Below the pieces are notes generated by a model that was not told the origin of the DNA, did no database searches, and saw only the letters and a list, made by a program, of their open reading frames with translations. Source: Viridothelium virens (lineage: Eukaryota > Ascomycota > Dothideomycetes > Trypetheliales > Trypetheliaceae). Taken from it: DNA of 64,000 nucleotides. The number at the start of each line of letters is the position of its first letter. Position 1 is the first letter of the stretch. Where the stretch lies: NCBI GenBank assembly GCA_010094025.1, contig ML991785.1, positions 186,001 to 250,000 on the forward strand, read 5' to 3'. The translations under genes were made by a program, and so were the position numbers. This document shows, piece by piece, positions 1 through 10,110 of the stretch.

Positions 1-2499
1 CTGATTGGTTCATGTCCTTGGTGGAAGAAGAGATTGATAGCATCCACAGAGAGAATCCCATTCGACCAAAAGAGCGGGCGAGGAGAAGGGTGGATTCCAA
101 CGATTCGGGCGACTCTGGCACTGGCTTTACGACTGCGGAGCGGGAAGTGCTTGTCCGGGATTTTGGCAATAAAGCCACTCAGGAGGCGAACCTACTGTTT
201 CGAGCCAATACTTTGTTGACAAAGGCGCTGGAGATTCACATGCGTCGGCTGGGAAAAGAGTATTTGGAAGATACGCTGACGGAGAAGATCAAGGAGATCA
301 ATGACACGGATGCTGATTGCGAGGTTGATCCTAATCGGATAGGAAATCCGCAGGATCTCGAACGGAACTGGCGCAAGTTGATCAATGTGACAAAGGGGAT
401 CTGGAGTGCAATCTATAATTCGTCGAACCGATGTCCACTGGAACTGAAGGCTGTATTTCGACACATCCGAGCCTGTGCTGAAGATCGATACGGTGACTTT
501 CTGCGTAGTGTGCGCTACAGTAGTGTCTCCGGCTTTGTGTTCTTGCGATTCTTCTGTCCGGCTGTGCTAAATCCCAAGTTATTTTCCCTTCTCAAGGGTG
601 AGCTCATGATCTGTAGCTGTCTTGCAATTTCCTTGACTAATTTTGCTAGATCATCCTCGTCTACGCGCTCGTCGTACATTGACGCTCGTCGCCAAGTCAC
701 TCCAAGGTCTTGCCAACATGACCACATTTGGCTCGAAAGAGACATGGATGGAACCCATGAACCAGTTCCTCTCCGCTCACCGAGAAGAATTCAAATCCTT
801 TATCGACAACGTTTGCACACTTTCAGGAGCGTACAGTCGGTCACCTTCTGCTGCTGGAGTTCCTCCTCCTCCACCGGCCTACTCAACTCCCTTGCAGATC
901 CTCAACAGACTTCCGCCTACAAGTCGAGAAGGCTTCCCAAGCCTGCCATATCTGATCGACAATGCACGGAATTTTGCAGCATTGATACAGCTCTGGCTCA
1001 GTGCGTATGGAAAAGATACTCATGACATCAAAAGCGAAGATGGCGAGATTATGAAGTTCCACGAAATGTGTATTGAGCTCGACCAACGCACACGACAGTG
1101 TCTCGAACGAGCGGAGCGAGCCGAACATCCCACAAGCGACAATAGTTCCCAATGGCAGGAGCTCGTTGAGTCCCTTGAGAATGTCCAGTTAGGTTCTGAC
1201 AGCATGGCCGAGCGTCGCAAAAGCAGCGTGGCAACTGCCACACAAGAAGAAGGTACACCCCGTGTCAGGTCATTCATCAATAAAGGCAGCGCTGGCCCGC
1301 TTGCAGCCCGAGGTTCCGCTTCCGCATCCTCTGCCTCTCTCGCAGATTCTACCGACCAGCAGAACAGTGCTGGACTGGAGAAACGCTTTAGCAACGGCAT
1401 ACTTCCCAACAGCAGTAACAACGGCAATGGCACTGACAGCAACCTTAGCAGTCCTGTCACCCCGCACAGCGCCGGCGGCGCCCGTCGCCCTCAAACCTTC
1501 TTCCCACCCCCGCCCATTTCCACAAGCAGCTCCGCCTCGGCATCTGCCACCACCTCAGCCCGTCCAAGCCCAACCTCTTACCTCGACTCTCAGGATAGCA
1601 GTGATGGCGGCGGTGGACCGCCCGTCCCGTCCGTCTCCACCGCGCCTACGACAACGACGCCTGCATTGGCGAACCCCCGGCATCGTGCTCGTCCATCGGC
1701 GCAACATGGGACGCCAGGCAATCCGAGCAACGCCTCAAACTTTGCCGGTCAGAGTGCCCCCAAGGAATCTCCAGGAAGCCCAACTGCGATTCCGCAGCGA
1801 GGCAGTAGCATCGGCGTCCGACATAAAAAGAGTCGCGACCTAAGTAACAGCCAGAGTCGAGGGTCCAACGCCGTTCTTCCTCCTCCTCCTACGCAACAGC
1901 CGCATTCCCCTCCGCAGTCGCAACCCCAGAACCACGTAGCCTCGAGTCAGGCTCTGCACAACTCCAGCGCGCCCTCTCAGACACATCCCTCAAGCCAGTC
2001 CGCTCTGAACATGGGCGCAAGTGGAGCTGCCCTGTACCTCCACACGAACGCGAACCTCAGCAGCACTTTCTCTGACGGTGATGATGCTGCACCCACCGCG
2101 CTGCCAGAGTATACGCCTGAGCGCGCAGACCGCGAGCGAGGGCCTGGCTGGGAGCGGCGGGTGGGGAGCGGAGGTGGTGGGAAGTCGAAGCTCAAGAAGG
2201 GGCCTTCCAGAGACACCGGTTCTGGCTCTGGTCCTGCCTCGAATTTGGCTGGTGCGGGGAGTGGAGCTGCTGGAGGAGGTGCTGTCTTGGGAGCACTGGG
2301 CCCAGGAGGTGGGGTAGGGATTGCTGGTTTCGGCGCTGAGACTAGAGGTGGTGGGGGAGGAGCTGGCAGCGGAGTGGGGAGGATGGGTGCGGGGATGGAG
2401 GTTGAGAGGGAGAGGGAGAAGGCCAAGAGCCGGGGAAGTGGGTTCTTGCCAGGGTGGAAGAAGAGGGGGAAGGAGAAGGGAGACAGAAGCGATGGCTGA
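1..2499 (+). CDS. Ras GTPase-activating protein (RasGAP), C-terminal part, 5' end outside window
   Basis: The product stimulates GTP hydrolysis by a Ras-family GTPase and so switches Ras signalling off, presumably at the membrane. The frame is already open at base 3, so the N-terminus lies upstream. Coding runs 3-597 and 650-2499 (814 residues seen). The intron 598-649 (GTGAGC...GCTAG) joins the codons to read FSLLKDHPRLRARRTL. The RasGAP domain is clear: LLFRANTLLTKALE carries the arginine finger (codon 201-203), then FLRFFCPAVLNPKLF, then KSLQGLAN across the splice. After the domain (about 820 onward) comes a roughly 500-residue Ser/Pro then Gly-rich disordered tail ending in a basic patch (GWKKRGKEKGDR). 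The closest family is probably fungal BUD2/CLA2-like RasGAP, but the domains that would decide this (PH, C2) are outside the window. Family call is firm, subfamily is not. Confidence 0.88.
598..649 (+). other. intron of the RasGAP gene
   Basis: A 52-nt intron with donor GTGAGC and acceptor GCTAG; a CTTGACTAA branch-like stretch lies just before the acceptor. Removing it restores the conserved RasGAP sequence between the FFCPAVLNPKLF block and the KSLQGLAN block. Confidence 0.85.
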
Positions 2500-3952
2500 G
2501 CCCTGAGAATATAGGACCTTAGGACGATGTGCACAAGGTAGGAAAGACGGAAGGGCTAGCTGGAGACCACACACTTGGAAATCCATTGCGCTTGAGAGGC
2601 ATGGCGCACAGCGTGGACGGCTTGTACGGGTTCGCTGGACGAAACGCCATAGGCCCCGAGAGCGAGGAACTATGACGAAACTTACCATCAACCATTGAAA
2701 AGCATACCTCGGCGTCGGACTGATTTCTCTCGCCAAATGCTCAACACAAATTTTCCATATCCACACTCTCTTCTCCTCTACACTCGACTATCACGCTCTT
2801 GTTGATGTTTCTTTGATACTTTTACGAGCACTACGACGTTTAGACCAAGAGAGCGGACAACTTCTTCTGCGTTCTCGCGTATACACGATTTTCATGATGG
2901 GCGGATATCGTCTTTTCTGTTTTCCACGATTCGAGCGCATTCATCGACACGACAAGACAGGCAGGCAGGCAGGCAGATAGGCAGGCAGGCAAACGGTACG
3001 GAAGCGCCATCGTTCATCAGATAGAGAGGACATGATGGTGGCTTGGTCAACGATAAGGGAACGGCTTTGTGAGATTCGATTTGAAAGATCAGGAGGGACG
3101 GTTGGATTTGAGTTTGACTGGAGTGCAGAGAATTGGCAGGCGCTTGATTTTTCTTGTCCTGAGTTGGATCTGTGTATTTGCTGAATGAATGGAGTTTGTC
3201 TGAGACGGGCAAACAGGACGTCTTGGACTTACTTCAATTCAGTATCAATGGACGTGCTGCTGTCCAGAGATACGACCTTTTGCATAAGTATAGGGGCTGT
3301 CGGTGATTGTCGTTCCTCCAGTCCTCCGTATAGTCGTCTCAATTTTCCGCAGTCCGAGCCTCTGCCCAATCTGTCCACTATAGGGCTTTAGTTGCATGAT
3401 TCGCCACGTATTGTAAGTCATAGGGGTGCTTGGTATGTAGCGTATACAGTTGCCGAATTTAGATATCTGCTCACACTGAATAAGGAAGCGTGGAAAACTA
3501 TTACTGTACCCTGCTGCCTACGATAACGCTATACTTCAACCGGGAGTGCCGGGATGAAGCATCTCCTACCTCTAAACAGCTATCAAAGGATTCCTCTTCT
3601 CTCTTGGGACACGAAGTTCTCTTTCATCAATGGCTCTCATATCTTCTTTACAGTTTGACTTTAGCTACATTAATTTTGACTACTCAGAAACTTTTTGACC
3701 TTTTGCGTTGAGTTCAGAAGGCTCTCAAGCGATGATACGCCTTGATGGCTATTGCCTAAGCAAAGCCCAGTCTCAAGTCTCCCTAATCCAGTCCGCGAAT
3801 GATTATTGTTCCAATGAAACTAGTGACTAAAACTCCCTGAGTCTTCTTCCAACCCTTTTCTGTCACAGTGCTCTCTACATATTCACTTGAATTTCGTGCC
3901 CTTAGGAATATAGCCTCCATCCAATCACCCTTCCATTTTCACAACCTTGAAG
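2500..3952. other. intergenic: RasGAP 3' flank and phosphotransferase promoter
   Basis: No convincing gene. It contains a short GGCA microsatellite (2957-2992) in the 3' flank of the RasGAP gene and a pyrimidine-rich leader (about 3840-3950) directly before the next ATG, as is usual for fungal 5' leaders. Short open frames here lack codon bias and recognisable motifs. Confidence 0.6.
2957..2992. repeat. GGCA tetranucleotide microsatellite
   Basis: About eight imperfect GGCA units, interrupted once by GATA, in the 3' flank of the RasGAP gene. Likely length-variable. Confidence 0.85.
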
Positions 3953-5420
3953 ATGCTCGATTTCGAGTCAGATCAGCGAATGTGTTTCGATGACGTCGCC
4001 TGGAAGCGCAGCGACGCGGTCTTTGACGCCTGGAAAGTCAAGTTATTCGAGCCTGATACTCTTCGCGCTATCGGCATGTTTGTTGCTAAGCACCATGGTG
4101 GCACCGCCGTGGAGCTTTGTGATCCTATTGCCGGAGCTTTCAATGTCACATTCCGCGTCATTTTCCGAGACAACCGCTCGGCTGTGATACGATTTCCTAT
4201 GCCGGGGGTGGTCATGTTTCCCGAGGAAAAGACGAGGAGTGAGGTTGCTACAATAAATTTTCTACGAGAGAAGACCTCCCTTCCACTACCCTTTATACTA
4301 CATTGGGGGATGAAAGAGGAGAGCCCCTGTGGCCTTGGTCCATTTATAATAATGGAATACATTAACCACGAAAATAATCTCGGCAATATTATTAACAATC
4401 CGGCTCTGAGATCAGACGAGCGGCAAAGGCTCGATCCAAACATCGATATGGAGAAGCTCGAGATGCTCTACGGGCAAATGGCGGACATTCTCCTCCAGCT
4501 TTCCAAGATCAACCTTCCTAGAATTGGCAGCATTTCCGAACATGGCGAAGATGAATTCGATGTCAAAGCTCGCCCTATTTCTTTCCCGATGAACGAGCTT
4601 GTCCGTCTTGGCACTCTTCCCCCGTTCAAAGCTCCCCCAATCGACCTCTCCATCTACTTCCTCATATTTTGAGACCCTCGCCGATCTACACATCGCTCAC
4701 CTCACTTCCCAACGCAATGACGCCATTTACAATGCCGGCGACTGTCGTCGAAAATATATCGCGCGCCACCTCTTTCGCAAACTCGCCCGGAAAGGTCGTC
4801 TTGCGACCCCATCGGTACCAGACAATCACTCCTTCAAGATCTGGTGCGACGATCTCCGGCCCACCAATGTCTTGCTCAACGCCAACCTGAAAGTGGTCGG
4901 CGTCATTGACTGGGAATTTACCTACGCTGCACCTGCCGAATTCGCTTACCCTACGCCCTGGTGGCTGCTGATCGAACAGCCGGAATACTGGCCTGACGGG
5001 CTGAAGTCTTGGAAGTGTGAGTACGAAAGACGATCGGAGGTGTTTCTGAGGGTGTTGGGGAAAAGAGAGGATGTCGAGGTGAGGGAAGGAAGGTTAGAGG
5101 AGCAGCAGAGGCTATCCGGGAGGATGAGGGATAGCTGGGAGAGTGGGGCATTTTGGGTGTCGTACGCTGCTAGAAAAAGCTTTGCTTTTGACGACATATA
5201 TTGGAGGGAAATCGATGAGAGGTTCTTTGGAGAGAGGGGAGCTGAAGGATGGCGGGCAAGGATTCAGTTGTTGGAGACCGAGGAGAGGGAGGGGATGGAG
5301 GAGTTTGTGGAGAGAAAGGTGAACGAGATGGAGAGTAGGGTGCTGGCTTGGGAGCCTGATGAGATGACTAGAGAAATAGAAAAGAACCTATCCGCGGATG
5401 CGAAGATAAATGACAAGTAG
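3953..5420 (+). CDS. APH/choline-kinase-like phosphotransferase, reading frame broken once
   Basis: This belongs to the large fungal 'phosphotransferase enzyme family' (aminoglycoside phosphotransferase/kinase-like fold); substrate unknown. Two overlapping frames together give the whole family pattern. 3953-4622 encodes the N-lobe (AGAFNVTFRVIF, then VIRFP with the likely ATP-binding region, then FIIMEYI as hinge). From about 4623 the next frame continues with RSKLPQSTSPSTSSYFETLA and the catalytic loop CDDLRPTNVLLN followed by VGVIDWEF, the metal-binding Asp motif. The frame changes inside a run of five C (4619-4623); four C would give one continuous frame of about 489 residues. No splice signals sit there. 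So it is either a recent one-base insertion in a dying gene or a sequencing error. ATG 3953 is chosen because it follows a pyrimidine-rich leader. The C-terminal third is unusually Glu/Arg-rich. Confidence 0.75.
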
Positions 5421-6691
5421 TTGAAAAATAACCCAAATGATGGATGATCTGAGCGTCCGCGCTGGTGGTGCAATTTTGCCATCATACCGGTAGATACCGA
5501 TCATATTGTTATCACGATGACCCTATCGTTGATACCAGAAAGCTATTATTTCGATCGGTATCTTGGCTTACTACTGGCGTAGAGACGTAGCCTAATTCCA
5601 TTGAGGAGCTCATGGAGACCAGGGCCCAGTGTATGCCTACTAGTCTTAGGAATCATAAGCAATCAGTAGCAAGAACACGGGATGGAATATAGGTAGACCT
5701 GCGAATGGTCTATGATCTAGCTGAAGATAGGATCGATTGACACCGATGGTTAGGATTCACTGGTCGATGCTTGGAAGCTGGTGTCCTACGAGTATCCCGT
5801 CTTGACATAGTGCTTATCGTGCACACCGACCATGTCGAGGCTCAGAAAGACGACACCGCCATACTGTGCAAGACTTGTTCCATTCATGTTCGCTCAGAAG
5901 GCCTCCTCTGCTTGAATGTCAAAGTCCTTGAATTCGCGCAAGCAGGCGGTTTGCATGGCTTCGTCTGACGTGGGCCGCGCAAAAGAAATAACACACGCGG
6001 CTTGGAAGGTCTAATGATGTCATGATCAGACGACAGAAATGCTTTGACTATTGAAAATTTGACAATTGGCTTTCCACATGGTGGAGAAATGATTTCCTGT
6101 CAGATTTTCAGGCCTCCGTCAGAGGCGATCCATCATAGAGTATTGTCAAGGCCTTGCCTGGAGAACCTCAAACGTTCCACTTGATCCAAGATCTGATAAG
6201 GCGAGCGTGCACGTAAGTCGAATATCTCCTTTTCTTAGCAAGAAAAACTTTCGGGATTGGCACCAAGTCTTCCGTACTCTGGTCTCTTCGCTTCTTCGCG
6301 TTGCGAAGCAAGGGCTCCCTCAGCCTTTGTTCGGTCGTTATCGATCATAATGCGATTTCGGAGGATGGACTTAATCTCCACGGCCGACCTCGATGCTGTT
6401 ACTCGGTGCTACACAACAACCTACGGGCACGCTCTACCAACCGTCAAGTAGGAAAGACAAAAATGTGGCCCTGCCTCTTTCGTTCTCCAATGGCTCTTTC
6501 GTCACCAGCGTCGCGTCTGCTCGTATCCGGATGAAGTATCCCAGCAGGGAGGATGATAAGACTAGCCTCTCCTAGCCAAATTCTGTACCTTCCCACGAAG
6601 CAGCAAACAACAGACTACGCATTCATTTCCAACACTCGTTCACCGAGCATGCCCCTCCAAGATTACGCATACACACGCGACGCCGTCCATC
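5421..6691. other. intergenic, no gene seen
   Basis: About 1.3 kb between two plus-strand genes. An exact 11-bp inverted repeat (5492-5502 and 5553-5563, 50-bp loop) lies just downstream of the phosphotransferase and might mark its 3' end. The last 100 bases are C/A-rich leader of the mannosyltransferase gene. Nothing else recognised. Confidence 0.55.
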
Positions 6692-8014
6692 ATGTCCACT
6701 GCACCCAACCTACGGCCTTCCGCCGCGTCCACCCTCCTGATGTCCACCACCCGGTACCTACTTGGGTGTCTTCTCGTCCTCACACTCCTCGAAATCTGCC
6801 TCCACGTATATAGTCTGCGGGTTACGCCTCCAACTCACCCTCTGGATCCCCCATTTGCGTCCTCCTGTCGCATTCCCCCAGACTCCCCCTTGCCGCACGA
6901 TGACGATACCGCACCCTACGATGTCGGGCTATCTCGCGAGAACGCGACGATCCTGATGCTGGCGCGTAATAGCGACGTAGAAGGTGCGGCAAGCGCGATC
7001 CGGTCCCTTGAGGAGCGCTTCAACCGCTGGTTTCACTACCCCGTGGTGTTTTTGAATGATCAGGAGTGGAGCGAAGAGTTTCGGGAGAAGGTGGGCCAGG
7101 AAGCGAGTGGGGAGACTGTATTTGCGCAGATCCCAGCGGAGATGTGGGGCTGGCCGGTAGATGGAGAGGGGAGGGAGTGGGTGGATCGGGAGAAGGTGAA
7201 GGACGCGATGGGAAGGTTAAGTAGAATGGGAGTGCCGTACGTGGATAATGAGAATTATCATCACATGTGTAGGTTCTATTCAGGGTACGTATTTGACGGT
7301 CTCGGCCTCTTTCGCACCATCATTGTGGCAGAACGAGCTAACATAGGGGATGATAGCTTTTTCCAAGACCATCCAGCGCTGAAACCATACAAATACTACT
7401 GGCGCATCGAACCCGACGTCTCCTATACCTGTGACATCCCCTACGACCCCTTCAGGCACATGCGTCTCAACCACAAAACGTACGGCTACTCCATCGCCCT
7501 CTGGGAAATCGGCTCCACCGTCCCATCGCTCTTCCGCACCGTCACCACCTACAAGTCCTCCCACGCCATCCCCACCACCCCCCTCTGGACCTCCATGCTC
7601 TCCCCCTCCTGGGCGCCGCTCCCCCTCCGCTGGGCCCTGATGTCCGACGCGCGCCTCTTCCACTCGCGCACCCCAACGGGGGACGCCTGGTCGCTCTGCC
7701 ACTTCTGGTCGAACTTCGAGGTGGCCGATCTCGACTTCTTCCGCTCGGCGGCGTACCGCAGCTACTTCGCTGCGCTGGACGCCACCGCGGGCTTCTACTA
7801 CGAGCGGTGGGGCGACGCGGCGGTGCACTCGCTCGCCGCCGCGCTGTTCCTCGCGCCCGCCCAGCTGCACTGGTTCGAGGACTGGGGCTATCGCCATCCG
7901 CCCTTCCAGCACTGCCCGCGCGAGGGCGTCGGCTGTGCGTGTGCGTGCGATAGGCGCGAGGGGGCGGTGCCGGAGACGTGTCTGAGGCAGTTGAGACGTG
8001 GGGTGGATCCGTGA
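6692..8014 (+). CDS. alpha-1,2-mannosyltransferase, KRE2/KTR/MNT1 family (GT15)
   Basis: Transfers mannose from GDP-mannose onto O- or N-linked glycans of secretory proteins in the Golgi, building cell-wall mannoprotein chains. Exons 6692-7284 and 7357-8014 give 416 residues. Type II topology: a short cytosolic tail, then a signal anchor (RYLLGCLLVLTLLEICLHV, about residues 21-39). Family landmarks in order: ENATILMLARNSD, WFHYPVVFLND, NYHHMCRFYSGFFQDHP across the splice, YYWRIEPDV (acidic catalytic/metal-binding region) and a C-terminal FEDWGYRHPPFQHCP block. The 72-nt intron (GTACGT...GATAG, branch GCTAAC) is a multiple of three and contains no stop, so an unspliced transcript would stay in frame. 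GC content rises sharply from about 7430. Family is certain; exact KTR paralogue is not. Confidence 0.93.
   Translation: MSTAPNLRPSAASTLLMSTTRYLLGCLLVLTLLEICLHVYSLRVTPPTHPLDPPFASSCRIPPDSPLPHDDDTAPYDVGLSRENATILMLARNSDVEGAASAIRSLEERFNRWFHYPVVFLNDQEWSEEFREKVGQEASGETVFAQIPAEMWGWPVDGEGREWVDREKVKDAMGRLSRMGVPYVDNENYHHMCRFYSGYVFDGLGLFRTIIVAERANIGDDSFFQDHPALKPYKYYWRIEPDVSYTCDIPYDPFRHMRLNHKTYGYSIALWEIGSTVPSLFRTVTTYKSSHAIPTTPLWTSMLSPSWAPLPLRWALMSDARLFHSRTPTGDAWSLCHFWSNFEVADLDFFRSAAYRSYFAALDATAGFYYERWGDAAVHSLAAALFLAPAQLHWFEDWGYRHPPFQHCPREGVGCACACDRREGAVPETCLRQLRRGVDP
7285..7356 (+). other. in-frame 72-nt intron of the GT15 gene
   Basis: Donor GTACGT, branch GCTAAC, acceptor GATAG. Splicing restores the conserved CRFYSGFFQDHPALKPY block; retention would add 24 residues there without a stop. 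Confidence 0.88.
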
Positions 8015-8094
8015 AAGGCGCGCTGGGGGGAGATCAAATAAAATTTGGAATGGGGAAGGTGAGGATGGTCGGTGGGTGTTTGGTGATTTGCATT

Positions 8095-8284
8095 CTGTTG
8101 GTACGTTGCTTACATCTCCTCTCTGTCTCGCGGTTTTGCTACCTCGTCGGGAAAATACGGGAACGAGAGGGCGTGGGGATTCGCCCTGTTGGTACGTTCC
8201 TCGCATCTCTCGCTCGTTCACTCGCTCTCTCTCCCTCCCTCGCCGGGAAAACACGGGAACGCAGGGGAGAGGTGTGAATACGCC
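8095..8284. repeat. imperfect tandem duplication of a ~95-bp unit
   Basis: Copy 1 is 8095-8185, copy 2 is 8186-8284. Both begin CTGTTGGTACGTT, pass through CGGGAAAA.ACGGGAACG and end near TTCGCC/TACGCC; a third copy starts (CTGTTG at 8285) and breaks off. The middle of each copy has diverged into C/T-rich sequence. Confidence 0.75.
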
Positions 8285-8389
8285 CTGTTGTTACTCGGAT
8301 CCCGGATCATTTGTGGTTAGCCAGAAATCGCCTCAGGGCACTCAAGGTCCTCAAGGTAGGGCCGTGTCTATTGAGAGAATGGGCCAGTC

Positions 8390-8425
8390 TACTAGTCAGG
8401 GTACTAGTCAGAGTACTAGTAAGAG
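8390..8425. repeat. 12-bp tandem repeat, three copies
   Basis: Unit TACTAGTCAGGG with one or two differences between copies, followed by a partial fourth copy (TACC). Confidence 0.8.
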
Positions 8426-9035
8426 TACCATTGCAGCACGTGTAGGCAGGGATACAAGGTGCCCGGCCCCCAGATTCAAGCGACGGGGCTTCAGAAGCAA
8501 GGCAACCAATGAGGAAACTGCGGTTGAGGCAGAGGCCAAGATCGATTCTCGATCCGATTTGGGGCAGTCGCTGGGATGGGCAATACGTGGCTGCTTTTAC
8601 GGAAGATGAGGAGACCACAACATGGCTCAGAAGCTAAGGTGGATGTGAAAATGCCGTAGATTGGTTATCTGGACTCCGCTAACGCCCTGACACGACACCT
8701 AGAGGGTATGATGACGAACGAATAGTCAAAAGGAGTGTGCTTTGTCGTGTTTCTGCCTAAGACCGTAACCCGCTCCATTACAAAGGCCGTCAAGAACCAA
8801 TCCGCATATAGGGTAGTGTGAATAAACCAAATCGTCAATAATACATGGCCGTTCAGATCATTCAGTGAACATCTTATAATTTATTCGGCTCTGGAACGAC
8901 ATAGGAAATGAATTTTAGACCTTCGTAGCTGGTACCGAAGGATCTTGTGACCTTTTCCTGCCGAAATTGCTTCTTCCAAATCGATGTAGTAAGACACTAG
9001 AGGAATTTCACTGGGATGATCCCTTTTATTCGGGT

Positions 9036-10110
9036 CTAAACGCTTGATCCTGTCCTTCCCGGAGTTCTCCTTGGAAGGTCAATATGGTGGTAGTTGCGTA
9101 CATGCTCTAACATGTGATCACGTCTCGCAAATCCTCGTTCTCCTCGTCTCCTGCAATCTGGCCAGATGCAATCGTGGCGAGGCTGAAGCTCAGGATAATG
9201 AACGTGGGCGAGATGGCGTTGCAAGTCGGCGTAGCGAGCGAAAGGCCGTTGATGCCTGTCGCAAGACTGGAAAGTACATACGTGTGCCTGTCGAGACCTA
9301 TTGGAGGAACTGCTACCAAGGAAGAGATTAGATTGCCAAAATTTACTAATGTTTGAGGGCATACCAAGACCAAGAGGAAGGATGACAAATCGTAATACCT
9401 TTGCATTGCGTTCCCATCCGCGGCACAAGCGTAGTTCGGAGAAGGAGTAGCTCGTCCATGGGTTTGAGGGCTCGTAGCAATACTGTATGAGGGTGAGGTC
9501 TCGTACATGGTTCTTGTTTGGGCTGCATCCGAGTAAACACTGTCTTCACCTAAGTTAGTTCCTTTTACCTCCCAGATGCCTAGAAGCTTCAATTCGATTT
9601 GAATTGCTTACAATCATCGTTAGTAGGGGAATCCGCATCTTCATCTGGGCCCGCGCGAGGCGAATAGAGGCGGTAAAAGCTACCAACGGGGTCCATGGGC
9701 GAGACTGAAGATGTAGAGCCGGTTACAGAACTACGATGCTGCGTCGAAGACGCGGAAGAGCGAGCTCCAGTATCAATCCCAAGTCCCGATGGTTGGTAAT
9801 ACGAGCTCTCGAGGCCTGAAGATTGCGCGGTGAGGAACTGCGATGTAGGATACTGCTCCGGGTACGAGGTAAAGTTTGTGCCCTGGGAATCTTGCATAGA
9901 GTAAGCGGACCAATCCTGTGGCTGACGGGAAGCTGCTGAGCGTGAGAATGTGGGGTGAGTATTCGGTTCATTTCCCATGGAATACAGAGATTGTTGTGAG
10001 GTGCTGTAGGACCTCGAAGGGTATCCCTGCCTCGAAGGCTTTGAAAGTGATCCATTAGTCTCGGAAGGGCTTAGCGATTGGGTCTTGGGAGCTCGTACTG
10101 TGCTGTTCAT
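9036..10110 (-). CDS. C2H2 zinc-finger protein, probable transcription factor
   Basis: Three exons on the minus strand: 10110-9612, 9549-9399, 9297-9036, giving 303 residues. The introns are 9611-9550 (GTAAGC...CTTAG, branch CTAAC) and 9398-9298 (GTATTA...AATAG); both keep frame. The first two-thirds is a Ser/Tyr/Gln-rich, low-complexity region, as in many fungal activation domains. The C-terminal 90 residues hold two C2H2-type fingers: one in VCTFQSCDRHQRPFARYADL followed by QRHLAHVH, the second starting HDCIWPDCRRRGERGFARRD and ending EHVRNYHH. This paired, long-linker finger at the very C-terminus is common in Pezizomycotina proteins. Probably nuclear and DNA-binding; targets unknown. Exon joins are by hand but the zinc ligands support them. 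Confidence 0.82.

Larger units (their letters stand above)
8015..9035. other. convergent intergenic region with short tandem repeats
   Basis: Lies between the 3' ends of the GT15 gene (+) and the zinc-finger gene (-). It holds two imperfect copies of a roughly 95-bp unit (8095-8284) and three copies of a 12-bp unit (8390-8425). No coding signal; open frames here are produced by the repeats. Confidence 0.6.

Noticed and set aside
1977-2766. Overlapping minus-strand frames of 185 and 258 codons
   Set aside because: Antisense to the Gly-rich end of the RasGAP gene; Pro-rich, no motif.
5492-5563. 11-bp inverted repeat as ends of a small transposon
   Set aside because: Only 50 bp between arms, no target-site duplication seen and no second copy in the window.
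7280-8254. Minus-strand open frame of 324 codons
   Set aside because: Antisense to the GC-rich part of the GT15 gene; repetitive Arg/Glu/Gly sequence without a domain, and the sense frame is a clear enzyme.
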